A stretch of 64,000 bases of DNA from Pieris napi (lineage: Eukaryota > Arthropoda > Insecta > Lepidoptera > Pieridae). Positions within the stretch are counted from its first letter, which is position 1, and each line of letters starts with the position of its first letter. Of the stretch, positions 11,326 through 22,904 are shown piece after piece. The DNA is taken from NCBI RefSeq assembly GCF_905475465.1, contig NC_062259.1, forward strand, positions 8,938,501 through 9,002,500, written 5' to 3'. The translations under genes were made by a program, and so were the position numbers. Below the pieces are notes generated by a model that saw nothing but the letters and a program-made list of their open reading frames with translations, was not told where the DNA came from and searched no databases.

Positions 11326-11550
11326 AAAATTCCCAGACGGACAGGAAGCTCATGATAAGTGATACTCACATTGCCAGAATGTTCGCCAGTGCATTGCCAG
11401 CCTTTTAAGAATTGGAACGCTTTTTTCTTGAAGGTCCATAAGTCAAAATGGTTCGGACTTCGGATATGCGGCAATAACTGCATTAAGAAACGCTCAGTTG
11501 TGGAACGACGGAGGTCGGGGTGATAATGGAACCTGCTTGAGGATATGATT
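11326..11550 (+). mobile_element. family G retroelement 3' fragment
   Basis: It contains CAGACGGACAGGAAGCTCAT, AAGTGATACTCACATTGCCA, AGCCTTTTAAGAATTGGAAC, GTTGTGGAACGACGGAGGTC. The order is the same as in the copy at 6290-7035, with point decay. It is non-coding. Confidence 0.65.
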
Positions 11551-11554
11551 AGAA

Positions 11555-12630
11555 CCTCTTCGTGTAGTGTTATCTGAGTAATACCCCCTTAATAAAATCA
11601 CTTTTATAACACCGTGTTAACTAATCATCTGTCTCACACAGAAACGAAACTGTACTTAAATTTAGAGTTCAATTAGTAAAATTTTCATGATGCAGATTAA
11701 CACAGATTAGTACACGAACTATGCGATAATTTTCCCGTTATATGCCGTATTTCTGACATCCCAACGCGAATATAATAGATTAATAAATGAAGGCTATTCG
11801 ATACTCGCATCCGTTTCAATAAATACTGCCGGCGTTCCGCTCAAATGTTTTATACTAAAACATTTTTTCTATTCAAACACGATTTCAAATATTGATCTTG
11901 CTATTAATCCTTACGTATCAGATGTCCACAACAATAACGTGAAAAATACTATAATACTAAATAGTTGAAGAAAACTTAATTGTTTAAGAGATACACTATT
12001 TCGCAATCTTGCGAAAAACACAACATCCACGCGGACAAAATGTACGATAAATGTATTCTAATAATGAGATGACATTATATATCGTGATATATTTGCATTT
12101 GTGTATTTCAGCTACATGTTAAGACAGTTAAAAAACAAAATTATTATAAATAAGTAAGATTTAATGTATAACAGTTGGATAAAGCTTTTAAAAGATTGTA
12201 ATTTTCATCGTTATTTTTGGGTAAAATTTAATGAAAGTGAAAATCTAAGGGTCCATCCATCCATTCCATCACTAGAAACATTTTGAAAGTGATGTAAATA
12301 TTTGGTCTATACAAGCTAGAACTACGGTATTACCAATATTCAAACTATCATTTCAACTTCATTCCAAGAAATAGATTGTTGCGAGAATATTGAGTTTACA
12401 GACACTTACAGATTGCCACAATTCAGTTCGCTTTATCTATTAGTTTCCTCCTACAATGTATTTCACACCAATGAATTTCATCACTAGGATTATCCGACAA
12501 CCAATTGAAATAAGACAATCCGTACTCAATACAAGAGCTCAGCTTCATGAGCTTATATCCTTATAAGATTAATTATCAATAATATGGCAATAACTCTGGC
12601 TAAGATAGGCCATATGAGAAATGAAGGTAA
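11555..12630. other. AT-rich stretch, nothing recognised
   Basis: No coding exon, RNA or repeat family is recognised. Confidence 0.4.
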
Positions 12631-12703
12631 GAGTTACTTTTCGTCAAGCGACGTTGATGTCCATTACTGGACATAGACCACTTCATACAAACACATTATA
12701 TAT

Positions 12704-13055
12704 ATGAAACAGATTCAGAAATCTGAGGCCAAGACCTAAAGTGGTTGTAGCGTTGTATTTTTTTATAGAACGGACTATATTAGCATTTCGACGGCGTTTT
12801 CTAGGCACAAAAATAGCCAACTCCCATGCCAGCTCTAGAAATCTAGGAAACCTAAAAATAAGTAACTAACCTATTAAGTAGGACACATATCAGGCCGAGG
12901 ACCAGACGGCCTCCAACTAAATGGACAGATGACCTGGGAAGGCGTTGGTTGCAAGACGCCGTCCAAATGCTAATGTAGTCCGTTCTATATAAAAAATACA
13001 ACGCTACAACCTCTTTAGGTCTTGGCCTTAGATTTCTGAATCTGTTTCATGATCA
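12704..13055. repeat. foldback (inverted duplication) across a SINE/LINE junction
   Basis: The left arm, about 12704-12802, and the right arm, about 12950-13055, are near-identical inverted copies over about 97 bases. Each arm holds the SINE 3' end (ACAGATTCAGAAATCT, AAGACCTAAAG-GGTTGTAG), the SINE target duplication (ATAGAACGGACTA) and then LINE sequence (TTAGCATTT-GACGGCGT). The loop of roughly 150 bases contains a LINE fragment. The left arm therefore duplicates the insertion junction, so it formed after the SINE inserted. Confidence 0.75.
12885..12975 (+). mobile_element. non-LTR RT C-terminal fragment
   Basis: AGGCCGAGGACCAGACGGCC followed by CCAACTAAATGGACAGATGA gives the degraded motif GRPR-R-PPTKWTDDL, then RRWLQDAVQ, as at the C-terminus of insect non-LTR reverse transcriptases. 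It is very short and broken. Confidence 0.55.
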
Positions 13056-13268
13056 TTTTTTAAATCTAATAGGCAAGTAGGTGATCAGCCTCCACTGCCT
13101 AACACACGCCGTCGACTTTTTGGGTCAAAGACATGTCGGTTTCCTTCACCGTTCGAACAAATGTTAAATGCGCACATAGAAGGAAAGTCCATTGGTGCAC
13201 AGCCGGAATCGAACCTACGACCTCAGGTATGAGAGTCGCACGCTGAAGCCACTAGGCCAACATTGCTC
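12991..13268 (-). mobile_element. full-length tRNA-derived SINE with target-site duplication
   Basis: On the minus strand: pol III A-box region (GGCCTAGTGGCTTCAGCGTG), B box (GGTTCGATTCC), body (AACGGTGAAGGAAACC, GACATGTCTTTGACCC, GTCGACGGCGTGTGTTAGGC) and 3' end (AAATCTAAGGCCAAGACCTA, GGTTGTAGCGTTGTATTTTT). It is flanked by a perfect 15-bp direct repeat TAGTCCGTTCTATAT at 12976-12990 and 13269-13283, the target-site duplication. This is the best-preserved insertion of the family in the window. Confidence 0.85.
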
Positions 13269-13805
13269 TAGTCCGTTCTATATCTGAATATAAAAAAATA
13301 CACAACCAGATGAAAGTGAAACCGAATCAAGAATAAGTAACTTCCCATTGCAATCCATCAAAAATATTATACTTTGAATAACGACCCGACGACCCTCGTG
13401 CGGTTAATGAATTATTGGTAGACGTCATTTCTTAAAATGTTTAGGCACTTATTATCAAAGCGATAGAGTTGAAATTAGTACCGAATATTACACCTAACCC
13501 AACAAATGTTTGTTACTTTTTTGTAAGGAAACTAAATCTTCGGTTTACCGTTTAGGTTTCTTAATGGCGTATTTTTTTCTTCAAATGTATAATAAATTAT
13601 GACACGCAACACCCACTCCGCGTGCAGTGAACTTTATCAAGAGTTCTAATTTTTGTATGATTCCGTAGGTGTTTGTATTGAAATATAAAATTACTATTTT
13701 TAATAACACTTATATGAGCCAATATTTATCAATAAATAATTACGTCGGAAAGATCGTTATTTACAAGATTATACTATAAGTATTTTTTTTTTTATTATAT
13801 AAAAT

Positions 13806-14099
13806 CAGTGGCCCTACAACCTTTTTAGGTCTGGCCCTCAGATTTCTGTATCAGTTCAATGATCATTTGTTAAACTAATAGGTGATCAGCCTCCGGTGCC
13901 TGACACACGCCGTCGAATTTTTGTGTTTAAGGCTAGCCGGTTTCGTCGCGATGATGATGCTCCTTCACCGTTTGAGCGAATGTTAAACGCGGACATAGAA
14001 AGGAAGTCCATTGATGTGCAGCATCATCGATTGCACAGCCGGGGATCGAACCTACGACCTTAGGGATGAGTGTGAAGCCACTAAGCCAACACTGCTCTG
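13806..14099 (-). mobile_element. tRNA-derived SINE
   Basis: Near full length on the minus strand, from the GGTTGTAGGGCCACTGATTT end to the head (GGCTTAGTGGCTTCACAC), with the B-box region GGTTCGATCCCCGGC. It carries an internal duplication of CATCGATTGCACAGCC relative to the other copies. Confidence 0.75.
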
Positions 14100-14109
14100 A
14101 TTTGAGTAT

Positions 14110-16470
14110 ATATCAGTATAAGTAATATTAAATAGAAAGAAAGAAATAAAAATCGATATCCTTTATCTAAAACCTAAATGTAATGTAAATAGCACTTCAC
14201 TTTAAAAACCGAAGCAAATGTGAATTTTAAGAATACTATAAAATGAATGAGTTAGAAATGGTAAACATTTATGTCACTTTGGAAATATAAAGGGCAGCGG
14301 AGCTCTTTGTAATCCGAGATCATGCGCCGGCGCCGAAACTTGTCTCTTCGTTCATGTGCGACGCGACAAAAACGCATCCTCAAAGTTATGATCTTTGCTT
14401 TTTTTATTACCTCATCAGTCATGCAAGGACTTTATTAATGATTTTTGCGAACATTTTCGTTTTTACTAATAAGCTTTCTATGACAAATGTAGTAAAAATG
14501 TGTCTAGGAGTAACGAATGACTAGTAGGATTTCATACGTCAAATCGAATTTTACAATTCCTACCCATTCCCTGTGATTGGTTGCAATTGGCACTAACAAA
14601 GTTGATATGATAATGAATGTTCAGACGAAAACCAATTGTTAGACGCAAACTTGGAGCTGCGGTATACTCAGTATCGGCAATCACTTAAGTTAGCGGTAAG
14701 CCCGCATTTAAGCAAACTAGACTTACTATGCGATATCATTTGGAATACAATTATTGCTTAGTATACTTACAATGTCGTTTCCACATTATAATATATCTTT
14801 CTAAATTACTCGAAGTAAGCGAGCCATAACCATGAATTACATTAGCAACGGGTATATAAACAGCACTTCAAATATTAGTGTACAGTACGTACAGTTTCAT
14901 GCCTTATTTTTTGTTCATTTAAATCAAGATCACTTTCATGTAAAACATTAAACAGTTAGCGTGAGTTATTATATCCACACACGGAGTGTAAAGACTTAAT
15001 ATTTGCTAAAAATTTTAATCAAACAATGCGGAGCGCGGTTATTCTTCCGCCATGATTGATTTAATTTCATTTGGCATAGTTTCGACACGAATATTTAATA
15101 TTCGAACAATATTTTCATAGAACAGTTTTCCGTTTTTTGTTCATGGAATTGCTTCAACAATGTCTTTGAGACATGAAGTATGCGTAAAGTCAAGGTCGTA
15201 CCAGACTCACCGGAAGTGGTAATTAAATAAAAATAACATACAACAATAATAATAAAAAGTACCACATAAGCCACAAAAACATTCCACATTTGAATTTTAA
15301 AGAGTTTCGTATATTTTCTAAGCTGTTTGGTATTTATTTGTATAATTTAGCGCACAAGCGCTCTAGCATGTGCGTGCCCTGAACGATTCCGTAGTGGTCG
15401 CTTTGTTTCTTCCATGTTTTCAGTAGTTGGGACTGTTTGATTCTGAGGAGACTATTCGAAAACGTATCTTTGAGAAGCAAATCTTTAAATAATCAATGAA
15501 TTTGGATATTGATTTGATCGGACATAAACAATTTTCTCGTTTTATCGAATTTGAACGTTAGCAATTCTCTTTACAAAAAAACCCTAATTAAGGTGTAGCA
15601 TTCGTTAGGTGTCTCAGAGTACATAACAAATAACAAGTTAAATCTGTTTTATAATTCCAAACATATTGCAAGTAAAAAAATAGATTTTCGCTGAAACCGG
15701 AAACAGTTATTAGTAATAACCACCAATTATTTTCGGAGTTTAGCGGGCATTGTTTGCAAGTCAATTTAGGTTTTTACTAATAACTTGGAGTGTATTTTTC
15801 ATAACAAACCAGCATTTATGATATACTAGAAACTATAAATTTTATTAATGTACGAACATAATGTGAGAGCATAAACAACGCGCAAATGCTATAATAAATT
15901 TTGTTATTCTCTTTGTTAAATGACTATTTATAACATGAAATGTATCTGCTAACAAAAAATTTAACTAGGATATCTCTATCTCTATATCTCTATTTGTATA
16001 ATTAATTAATAAATTAATTTGAGTTTGACGAAATTGTAATTTTTCGGCAAATTATAACGAGGATTTTAGATAACATTGCGATTAAATGTTAAAAGTTTAC
16101 TGCCCTCGCTAGAATTGATTTCAGTTATGCTCGGGGTCGTTCATTAAAAGTTAACGGCTACTTAGTATAGACCCAATTGCATTCTAAAAAGATCCGTCGG
16201 AGCTTATAGATATACAATTTCGGTAATTAATTTTCCATTTGAGTAATTAATCTGAATACTGTGAATACCTGTGAGCATTGCAAGTTTCCTATTGAATGAA
16301 GCCTTTTAGATCTGCGTCAATAGTACTTAAGATTCTTGACTTATAAGCTTGAGAATTTAATTAAATTCCTTGATGGCCATTTGCTATCTACTTCTTAATA
16401 GCAAACGGCAATAAAATAACACTTGTACTGAAACACCTTTACGTTACATTTGAACTATTATCTACATAGC
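14110..16470. other. gene-free stretch with GC-richer spots
   Basis: No coding exon is recognised. 14285-14400 (AGATCATGCGCCGGCGCCGA and nearby) is GC-rich and unique and could be regulatory. 15345-15470 is mildly GC-rich. A TATA/initiator pair at 14853-14886 is listed separately. Confidence 0.35.
14853..14886 (+). promoter_or_regulatory. TATA box plus initiator-like pair
   Basis: TATATAAA (14853-14860) and ACAGT (14882-14886) are about 29-31 bases apart, the usual arthropod core-promoter spacing. No convincing open reading frame follows (the first ATG, at 14898, gives only a few codons), so this may be a chance match or a non-coding transcript start. Confidence 0.25.
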
Positions 16471-16476
16471 AAATTA

Positions 16477-16678
16477 GTAGGTGATCAGCCTCCTGTGCTT
16501 GACACACGCCGTCGACTTTTTGGGTCTAAGACATGTCGGTTTCCGCACGATGTTTACCTTCACCGTTCGAGCGAATGATAAATGCGCACATAGAAAAAAA
16601 GTCCTTTGGTGTACAACCGGGGATCAAACCTTAGGGATGAGAGTCGTACAGTGTAGCCACTAGACCAACACTGATCTA
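16477..16678 (-). mobile_element. tRNA-derived SINE, lacking its 3' tail
   Basis: Minus-strand SINE from the GATCAGCCTCC body to the head (TCAGTGTTGGTCTAGTGGCT). The tail with the 'GGTTGTAGCG' word is missing. CAAATTA occurs on both sides (about 16469 and 16680) and may be the target duplication. Confidence 0.7.
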
Positions 16679-16689
16679 ACAAATTATGT

Positions 16690-17100
16690 ACTCTTTGAAA
16701 ATATCAACTTTATTCATCCCTGTCTTCTCAGACCTGTCAAAAAAGCGCTAGAAACTGAGGACAATTCGTTCGCTCCACTCAAACAGCAGGCTATACCAAG
16801 ATCATATATACTTTTCAGGTACATACAGCGAAACATAGCCCAATCAGAAATGCCCTCATATACAGTATATCGACGAAGCAGTGTGGATAATAGAATATTT
16901 TGCACGGCCCGTTGACCGTGCCCTGACCTAGTATGCACATTGAAATCGCCGCAGTGCATTCGCAACATTCTCGCTTTGTTGATTTCTTATTTTCAAACAC
17001 TTTGAATTGAGAGTACTAGTGCTTTAAATAAAACATATGAATTAAAATTTCGTTCAGCGTTACCTTCCGTGTTTTTCTTAAGATTTTCTAGATCAAAACT
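16690..17100. other. unassigned stretch open on the minus strand
   Basis: An 84-codon minus-strand frame (16714-16968) is somewhat less AT-rich than its surroundings, but shows no domain, no signal peptide and no splice context that I can support. It may be a decayed repeat. Confidence 0.25.
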
Positions 17101-17104
17101 ACAT

Positions 17105-17470
17105 TTAAAAAAGGGTGCGTGTATTTATGTACGCGCGTAAGAAGTTATACTTCTTTGGCATTATTAAAAATAGTTTTTGATTGCATGCAAATAATTAATT
17201 ACAATTAAATAATCAAAGACTGGAAAAGAAGACTATAATAGTCAATAATGTTCAGTTTACATTTGAAAAATTAAATAAATAAATATTTATTATTATTCTC
17301 TTACATTAAGTGTAACATAAATTCTATTATTATTCGAATGTTGTTTTTAAATTATGTCCAATGCCGTAGCATCTTCATTCTGTTAATTTTGTATCACGGT
17401 GCGCGCGCATCGTAAAATTTCACTCTCATCAATTTTTCATAACGCGCCTAAAGAAGTATAACTTCAAAAA
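17105..17470. repeat. possible MITE with inverted GAAGTTATACTTC boxes
   Basis: CGCGCGTAAGAAGTTATACT near 17142 and GCGCCTAAAGAAGTATAACT near 17442 are inverted copies of one word that is itself near-palindromic. They lie about 300 bases apart in AT-rich sequence. No target duplication is evident. Confidence 0.3.
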
Positions 17471-17474
17471 TATT

Positions 17475-19130
17475 CGACATGGTTTGACACGGCCGCATTA
17501 ACTATCAGTAATTATTAAAGAACTTATCAATATAGTAACTATGTTACTATAATATGTTACTACTACTGTATGGAAAATTGTTTGTTTAGTCGTAGTATAC
17601 TTAGGACAATTTTTTTTGGATTTCTTCGCACTACTATGATCACTTAGGCAAATAGTTGTGGGATTTTCAGTGGCTCATACAAACATGTTATATTTGTTAT
17701 GATTCTTTTTTCCTTATTCTAAATTGTTTTTTATTTTTAAAAGTAAAAATTAACTACTAGGGTTTTGTGGTGCAAGTATCCTGTTACCAAATTCTACTAA
17801 TTCTAAACCGCCCACCAAAATGTGAGGGCATCAGTCAGAAGAGGCTGACAAAATCAATGAAACTGATGCAAAAGTCCATATCCCTTCTAAAGGACTCAAA
17901 ATACCACTAATTACTTGCCCGCATTTTACTCTGTTTTTGGTTTTAAATTTCATTATTTTGCACAACAAACAAATGAAATATACTTTTAATAATATCTTTA
18001 CGACTACAATGTAAAAACAAATTTATAGCTACGGTTATTGTTGACGTTGTTTAATAAGTGTATGCCTCAGGAGACATCTGCTATATACCGAAGATGTATT
18101 GAAGTAATTTTATTGCCCCTAAGGCCACTATTACTTTACCCTCTTGTACCGCATCAGTCAACATCTATTTTGTTACATGGCCCCATTTAGTAATAGATAT
18201 TGTTTAAGACGTAATGGAAAAATAAGAGTTCTTAATATAAATGTGCCGTGATTCTAAGGCTGGTGAAGTCAAATCGTGAAGTCTCGGGTTCAAACTCCGG
18301 CTGGAAATTAAATTAGCGAGAGTGTTATATATTATATAGATACTTTTATATTTATATATATATATAATACTAAGCCGGAAAGCTTCGTACCGCGTAACAG
18401 TCAATATATATCGTGTTACAGATTAGCTGAACGTAATGTTTTATTTTATAAAAGTAATTCAGTGACTAAGACAACATATGAAGAAATTATCACAAAAAGA
18501 AATTTTTGACAACCATAAAAGATTTCTCTTTGTTTTTGTTAATTTTCCAATCTTGTTAATAGTTATTCTGCTATTCGGGAGAGAAATACAACAAATCAAA
18601 AACCATGAAAACTCCAGCTCTGCTCGATTTATAAGTGTTCGTACTTACAAACTCGACTTTGTTTTATATATTAAGATTTTTCAGTACAGCTATTATTCAG
18701 GCAGCATTGTAACATTCGCATTCACGGTTCATCAAATCTGCTCAACAATTATGCTACAGTGCACAACTTAATAAGCGACTCAATGTAAATAACGTCATTC
18801 AGTGCCAATCTATATACAACTTGTATTTCTCAACGCTCATTATATGGGATATGTATCGATAGTACTGATCACATACTGCACAGATCACTGATAAGGAACT
18901 ATGGAAACGAAACGATAATAAGGATATTAATAAAATAATTGTATATATAGGGGTTGGTTGTTCATTTTTTTATTTAAAGGTACATTTACTATTAATAATT
19001 ACCCCGTGGAATTCACAGAATAAATAACACTTCGTATGCATGTTGTTAAATTAATTGTTGCTGACATGTTATTACTACAATTAAGGTAGGCAAATGCGCT
19101 AAAGTTTTCAATAGAATATCAGCGCATCAT
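17475..19130. other. AT-rich stretch with a tRNA-like relic
   Basis: 18245-18310 has a B-box-like GGGTTCAAACTCCGGC preceded by AAGGCTGGTGAAG, probably a decayed SINE head and not a tRNA gene. The 97-codon frame at 18478-18771 is AT-rich with one hydrophobic segment and no recognisable family; I do not call it a gene. Confidence 0.35.
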
Positions 19131-19139
19131 ATCGTATTT

Positions 19140-19330
19140 CGGTCACACAATGCGAACATAAGAGACAAGAAACGCGTGGACGTTTACCAACGAGATGGAT
19201 CGTTCAAGTCAAAGTCTTGTCGTCCTCAAAATTTCACAACGTAATAAAAGAACGGAAAAGAAAATCATTCGCGCCAGATCCTACTCTACAGTTTCCAACC
19301 CAGAAATCAACCTATTGAACTTCCATCCCC
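19140..19330 (+). mobile_element. non-LTR RT C-terminal fragment (family V), copy 1
   Basis: CGTGGACGTTTACCAACGAG encodes RGRLPTRWIVQVK, then KFHNVIKERKRKSF and a stop. The same layout (RGRSPTRWTVQLK, LYTVIREALDRNWW) is at 25338-25480. This is the 'RGRP-TRW' end of an insect non-LTR element, 5' truncated. Confidence 0.55.
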
Positions 19331-19334
19331 ATAG

Positions 19335-20360
19335 AGCGATTAATTAACATTTCATATCACGTAATGCTATAAGCCGGGAATAAACCGGCATATACATAGT
19401 GTTAATACGGGTTTATACTCCAGTGTCAGTACACGAGAATGATAATATAATTAAATTGCAATTCTCAAATCAATTATTTAGCAAAACTAAGCTTTACAAT
19501 AACTGGATATTTTTTTAATTTCCGTTAAAAACATTCTTCTTGAGGAAGCGAGACAATAATGATCATTTACGGTAAATTCTAATACAATGTAAGAAAATTG
19601 TGACGGTTTAGTCTACGGTGGAAAGTGCCTTATTGATGGCGTATTTTCTAATCTCATATTATGAATGATTACAATTATTTTTAATTTAGAGTGTATTGCC
19701 ATAGCAACGGTAGCTAAACGGTACAAGGTACATTCTGTAATTTGAAATTTAAAAATAGAATCTATTTATAGGTTGGTAATTAATGAAATATTATAACGTG
19801 ATAGTTATCTACGACCTTAAACATACGTCAGCCGTATTTTTTTCCTAACATTAATGCTTCCACTTCAGTGATTTTGATTAACTGTAACATAATTGAATTT
19901 TATTATAACAAGAGTTTTACAATAAAGCATGCTAAGTTGAGCTTATCATCAGTAGAATCTACATTGAATTACTAAAGTAAAAAATACACTGCCAGAATTA
20001 AGATTATTTAGTGCTTTTGTCTCAAATAAACGAAATAATAAATAACATTATATTAGCCAATTAATTAAAACTTCTAGAAACTCTGCACCGCAAAGATTCT
20101 GGGTTCAATTTCTGTTTCTATTATTTCAAATGTGGATGATCTTATGAATCAATTTAGAGATAGAAAAACGCTCGTTTAAGACAAGTAACCCGATAATACA
20201 GTTCATAAGGATCTTAACTTAACCAGGAAAATAATTGATGTGCGTGAACTAGAATATTACTAATATGTTATACCGGATCTTAGAAATTCATTACGTTGTT
20301 CATTTTATGAAAACTACGGAAGAAATAAATAGTTTTAGATGTTCCATATATAATTTTTAA
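19335..20360. other. AT-rich stretch, nothing recognised
   Basis: No coding exon, RNA gene or clear repeat is seen. Confidence 0.4.
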
Positions 20361-20368
20361 TATCTGGA

Positions 20369-20660
20369 GCAGTGTTGGCCTAGTGGCTTCAGCGTGCGAC
20401 TCTCATACCTGAGGTCGTAGGTTCGATCCCCGGATGTGCACCAATGGACTTTCTTTCTATTTGCGCATTTAACATTTGCTCGAACGGTGAAGGAAAACTT
20501 CGTGAGGAAACCGACATGTCTTAGACCCAGAAAGTCGACGGCGTGTGTCGGGCACTGGAGGCTGATCACCTACTTGCCTATTAGATTTAAAAACGATCAT
20601 GAAACAGATTCAGAAATCTGAGGCCAAGACCTAAAGAGGTTGTAGCGCCTCTGATTTATT
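20369..20660 (+). mobile_element. full-length tRNA-derived SINE
   Basis: Head GCAGTGTTGGCCTAGTGGCT, B box GGTTCGATCCCC, body CGAACGGTGAAGGAAAACTT and AAGTCGACGGCGTGTGTCGG, tail AGGCCAAGACCTAAAGAGGT then TGTAGCG and an A/T-rich end. TTTAATATCT is found just before the head and again after the tail, a likely target duplication. Small frames on both strands here are SINE, not genes. Confidence 0.8.
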
Positions 20661-20664
20661 TATT

Positions 20665-21080
20665 TTATATTTAATATCTAATATTTTCAAAGTTAAGCGC
20701 GCTCTCTTATAGTTCTTTACAAACGAAATATTTAAGTGTTCTAATTTAAGCGAATCAATTACTGCAATTATAAAATACAGTGTATAACACGTGTGGTTAA
20801 CAAAAAATCTTAGCACACAAAAGCACTTAAAAACTAAACAATCATTTTTTACAGGGTAACAAAATCGAATCGCCACGTTTACTAACCAACAATAAACGGG
20901 CCATAAAACATTAAAAAAAGATATAATTGTCCTGTCATAAACGACCGGTCCTCTTACGATTAACTACTATAGCCATCGATATATCTACTGTGTGATTGAC
21001 CTATACGTTCTCGTTTAGTGAAACCATATAAATACTAAATCAAATAAATAATAATAATACTAAAACTAAATACTAATTTA
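20665..21080. other. AT-rich stretch, nothing recognised
   Basis: No gene or repeat is recognised. Confidence 0.4.
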
Positions 21081-21129
21081 CATGGAACCAACTACAGAGC
21101 TGGTGCGGCTTGTGAAGCGGCTGAAAAAA

Positions 21130-21383
21130 ATAAAGCATGCAAATACAGGGGTCTGGGCTCAGAATATGATTTTGTCCCATTCGGTGTCGAGACCCTTGGT
21201 CCGTCGGGTCCTAGCGCTTTAAAGCTTTTTAAAGAAACTTCAAAAAGGTTAGTCGACATCACAGGAGACCGAAGATCTGGCAGCTACCTCGGACAAAGAA
21301 TTAGTCTAGCAATTCAAAGGGGGAAAGCTGCCAGTATCTTCGGAACCTTGCCTAAAGGGACTCCTTTTAATGATATATTTTAA
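21130..21383 (+). mobile_element. C-terminal end of a non-LTR retrotransposon polyprotein
   Basis: An uninterrupted frame of about 80 codons reads KYRGLGSEYDFVPFGVETLG, then RLVDITGDRRSGSYLGQRIS, LAIQRGKAASIFGTLPKG and a stop at about 21383. The 'ET LG ... TGD R ... YL QRIS AIQRGN' pattern is one I associate with the very end of reverse-transcriptase ORFs of some non-LTR elements. The frame is open here but shifted upstream of about 21155, so the element is 5' truncated. An AT-rich tail follows. Confidence 0.55.
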
Positions 21384-21530
21384 TTTATGTTAAGTTTAGT
21401 TATTTATTTCAATGTATATTATTTTATTATTATTAGTTTATGTTTATATTTAATATTAGTTTTATGTAATATTTGAAGTTATACCTATATTATTGTTTAA
21501 TACATTAAATAAGTTTGTGACTTGACATAA

Positions 21531-21693
21531 AGGCCGATTTACATTATCTTAGTGTTTAGGAGAGTGCTTTAGGATAGTACTTTAGTTGAAACATGTAAAC
21601 GCTACTTGCTTTAGTAAACGCTACGCTAAAGAACTTGCCTTTCAAGTTGTACTAAAGCACTCTCCTAAACACTAAGATAATGTAAATCGGCCT
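21531..21693. mobile_element. Harbinger-like MITE with perfect 42-bp terminal repeats
   Basis: The ends AGGCCGATTTACATTATCTT... and ...AAGATAATGTAAATCGGCCT are perfect inverted copies over 42 bases. TAA is duplicated on both sides (21528-21530, 21694-21696), matching the TWA target duplication of PIF/Harbinger. It is 163 bp long with no coding content. The perfect arms point to a recent insertion or strong hairpin maintenance. Confidence 0.85.
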
Positions 21694-22004
21694 TAAGAAA
21701 TACTAAATCTACTTTAACATGCTATTCTAGTACTAGAAAATAGAAATATTAAACTTAATATTATAAAGGAAATCACGCCACAGTTAAATAACTCCTATTA
21801 GTTCGTACAAGTGGTATTAGAAAATATATATTTATTGTCCGGAATACGACAGTGTTTGCGGAAGTTCAGGGAAGGTTAAACGGTGAGAAACATTTCATAA
21901 TTATTTTGTAATATTATAGATATAAGATTGATTTGTAATTGTCATTGAGGTTTTTATTGACTGTTACTGTATGAGTATATATTTAGATTGTAATTAAAGT
22001 CTTG

Positions 22005-22125
22005 AAACGATTTTGATTATTTTTTTTGTGTGTTCAAGTGGAAGAATCTTTAAACCTTTAGATTTGCAATAAGATGTTTTTTTTATTTAAGATCTGTGTA
22101 CAGGACGTCTGTCGGGTCCGCTACT
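22005..22125 (+). mobile_element. lepidopteran dispersed repeat (family Q), copy 2
   Basis: ACGATTTTGATTATTTTTTT, TGTGTGTTCAAGTGG and GGACGTCTGTCGGGTCCGCT match the copy at 10955-11180 with decay. Confidence 0.5.
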
Positions 22126-22129
22126 TATA

Positions 22130-22660
22130 TATTATTACACAAGATATACAAGTAGGTACAGTAACAGCTTCAACAGTGTAGTAATTTTAATGTTACTGAT
22201 TTTTTTTACTTCGTTATAACTATTAAAATAATGATATATTTTTTTCATGTTTAATGATCTGAATATATTTGTGTTTAATACTTTATTTAGCGTATGCTGT
22301 GTATTAGCAACTTAAAGGGCTATGTTATGACTCGCGATACAAAACCCTTTAGCAAAATATTAACGGCGAAATGAAGTGTTAATTGTGTGGAAACGTTGAA
22401 AAATGATCAACATACGTTATATAAATAGCCATAAATAATCTCTCGAAATTCAGTTTAAATAATAATAAGTGCAAGAGCAGAACCGAAATTAAAAATCAAC
22501 ATGTTATTAATTTCGTGTTCGGCAGAGGTGTGAGATGAGATCACAGGTAAAGATATGGAGTCGTTTTTAGATCTAAATTTATTCGGTGCGTTGAAAAATA
22601 TCTTATATATGTCTATTAACTGAAGTTTCGTGGTGTGAATTATAAATATAATTGGAATAA
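22130..22660. other. AT-rich stretch, nothing recognised
   Basis: No gene or repeat is recognised. Confidence 0.4.
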
Positions 22661-22664
22661 ACAG

Positions 22665-22900
22665 TATTAGTCTAGTGGTTTGAGCGATGGGAGGTGCACC
22701 ATATACTTTTCTTTCTCGTACATTTAACACACACGGCGAAGAATGACATCGCTAGGAAACCAACATGTCTTAGACACAAAAGATCATGTTTGATGCACAA
22801 AAGAATGACCACCTCTATGCCTATTACAAATAAAATTACCAAACATACACAGACATCTAAGGCTTAAAACAGCTTAGATTATGTTGTAGCGTTGGTAGGT
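22665..22900 (+). mobile_element. decayed tRNA-derived SINE
   Basis: TAGTCTAGTGGTTTGAGCGA (head), CATGTCTTAGACACAAAAGA (body), CACCTCTATGCCTATTACAA and GTTGTAGCGTTGG (tail) follow the SINE order with many changes. The B box is lost. Confidence 0.55.
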
Positions 22901-22904
22901 TTTA

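Noticed and set aside
16714..16968. 84-codon minus-strand frame
   Set aside because: No recognisable domain or splice structure; it may be a decayed repeat.
18245..18310. tRNA-like GGGTTCAAACTCC block
   Set aside because: No consistent cloverleaf or acceptor stem could be formed by eye; more likely a decayed SINE head.
18478..18771. 97-codon frame with a hydrophobic stretch (possible chemoreceptor piece)
   Set aside because: No conserved receptor motif is seen, and its AT-driven composition fits a chance frame.
20369..20450. tRNA-like sequence with A and B boxes
   Set aside because: The same head occurs in many copies followed by the SINE body, so it is a SINE promoter and not a tRNA gene.
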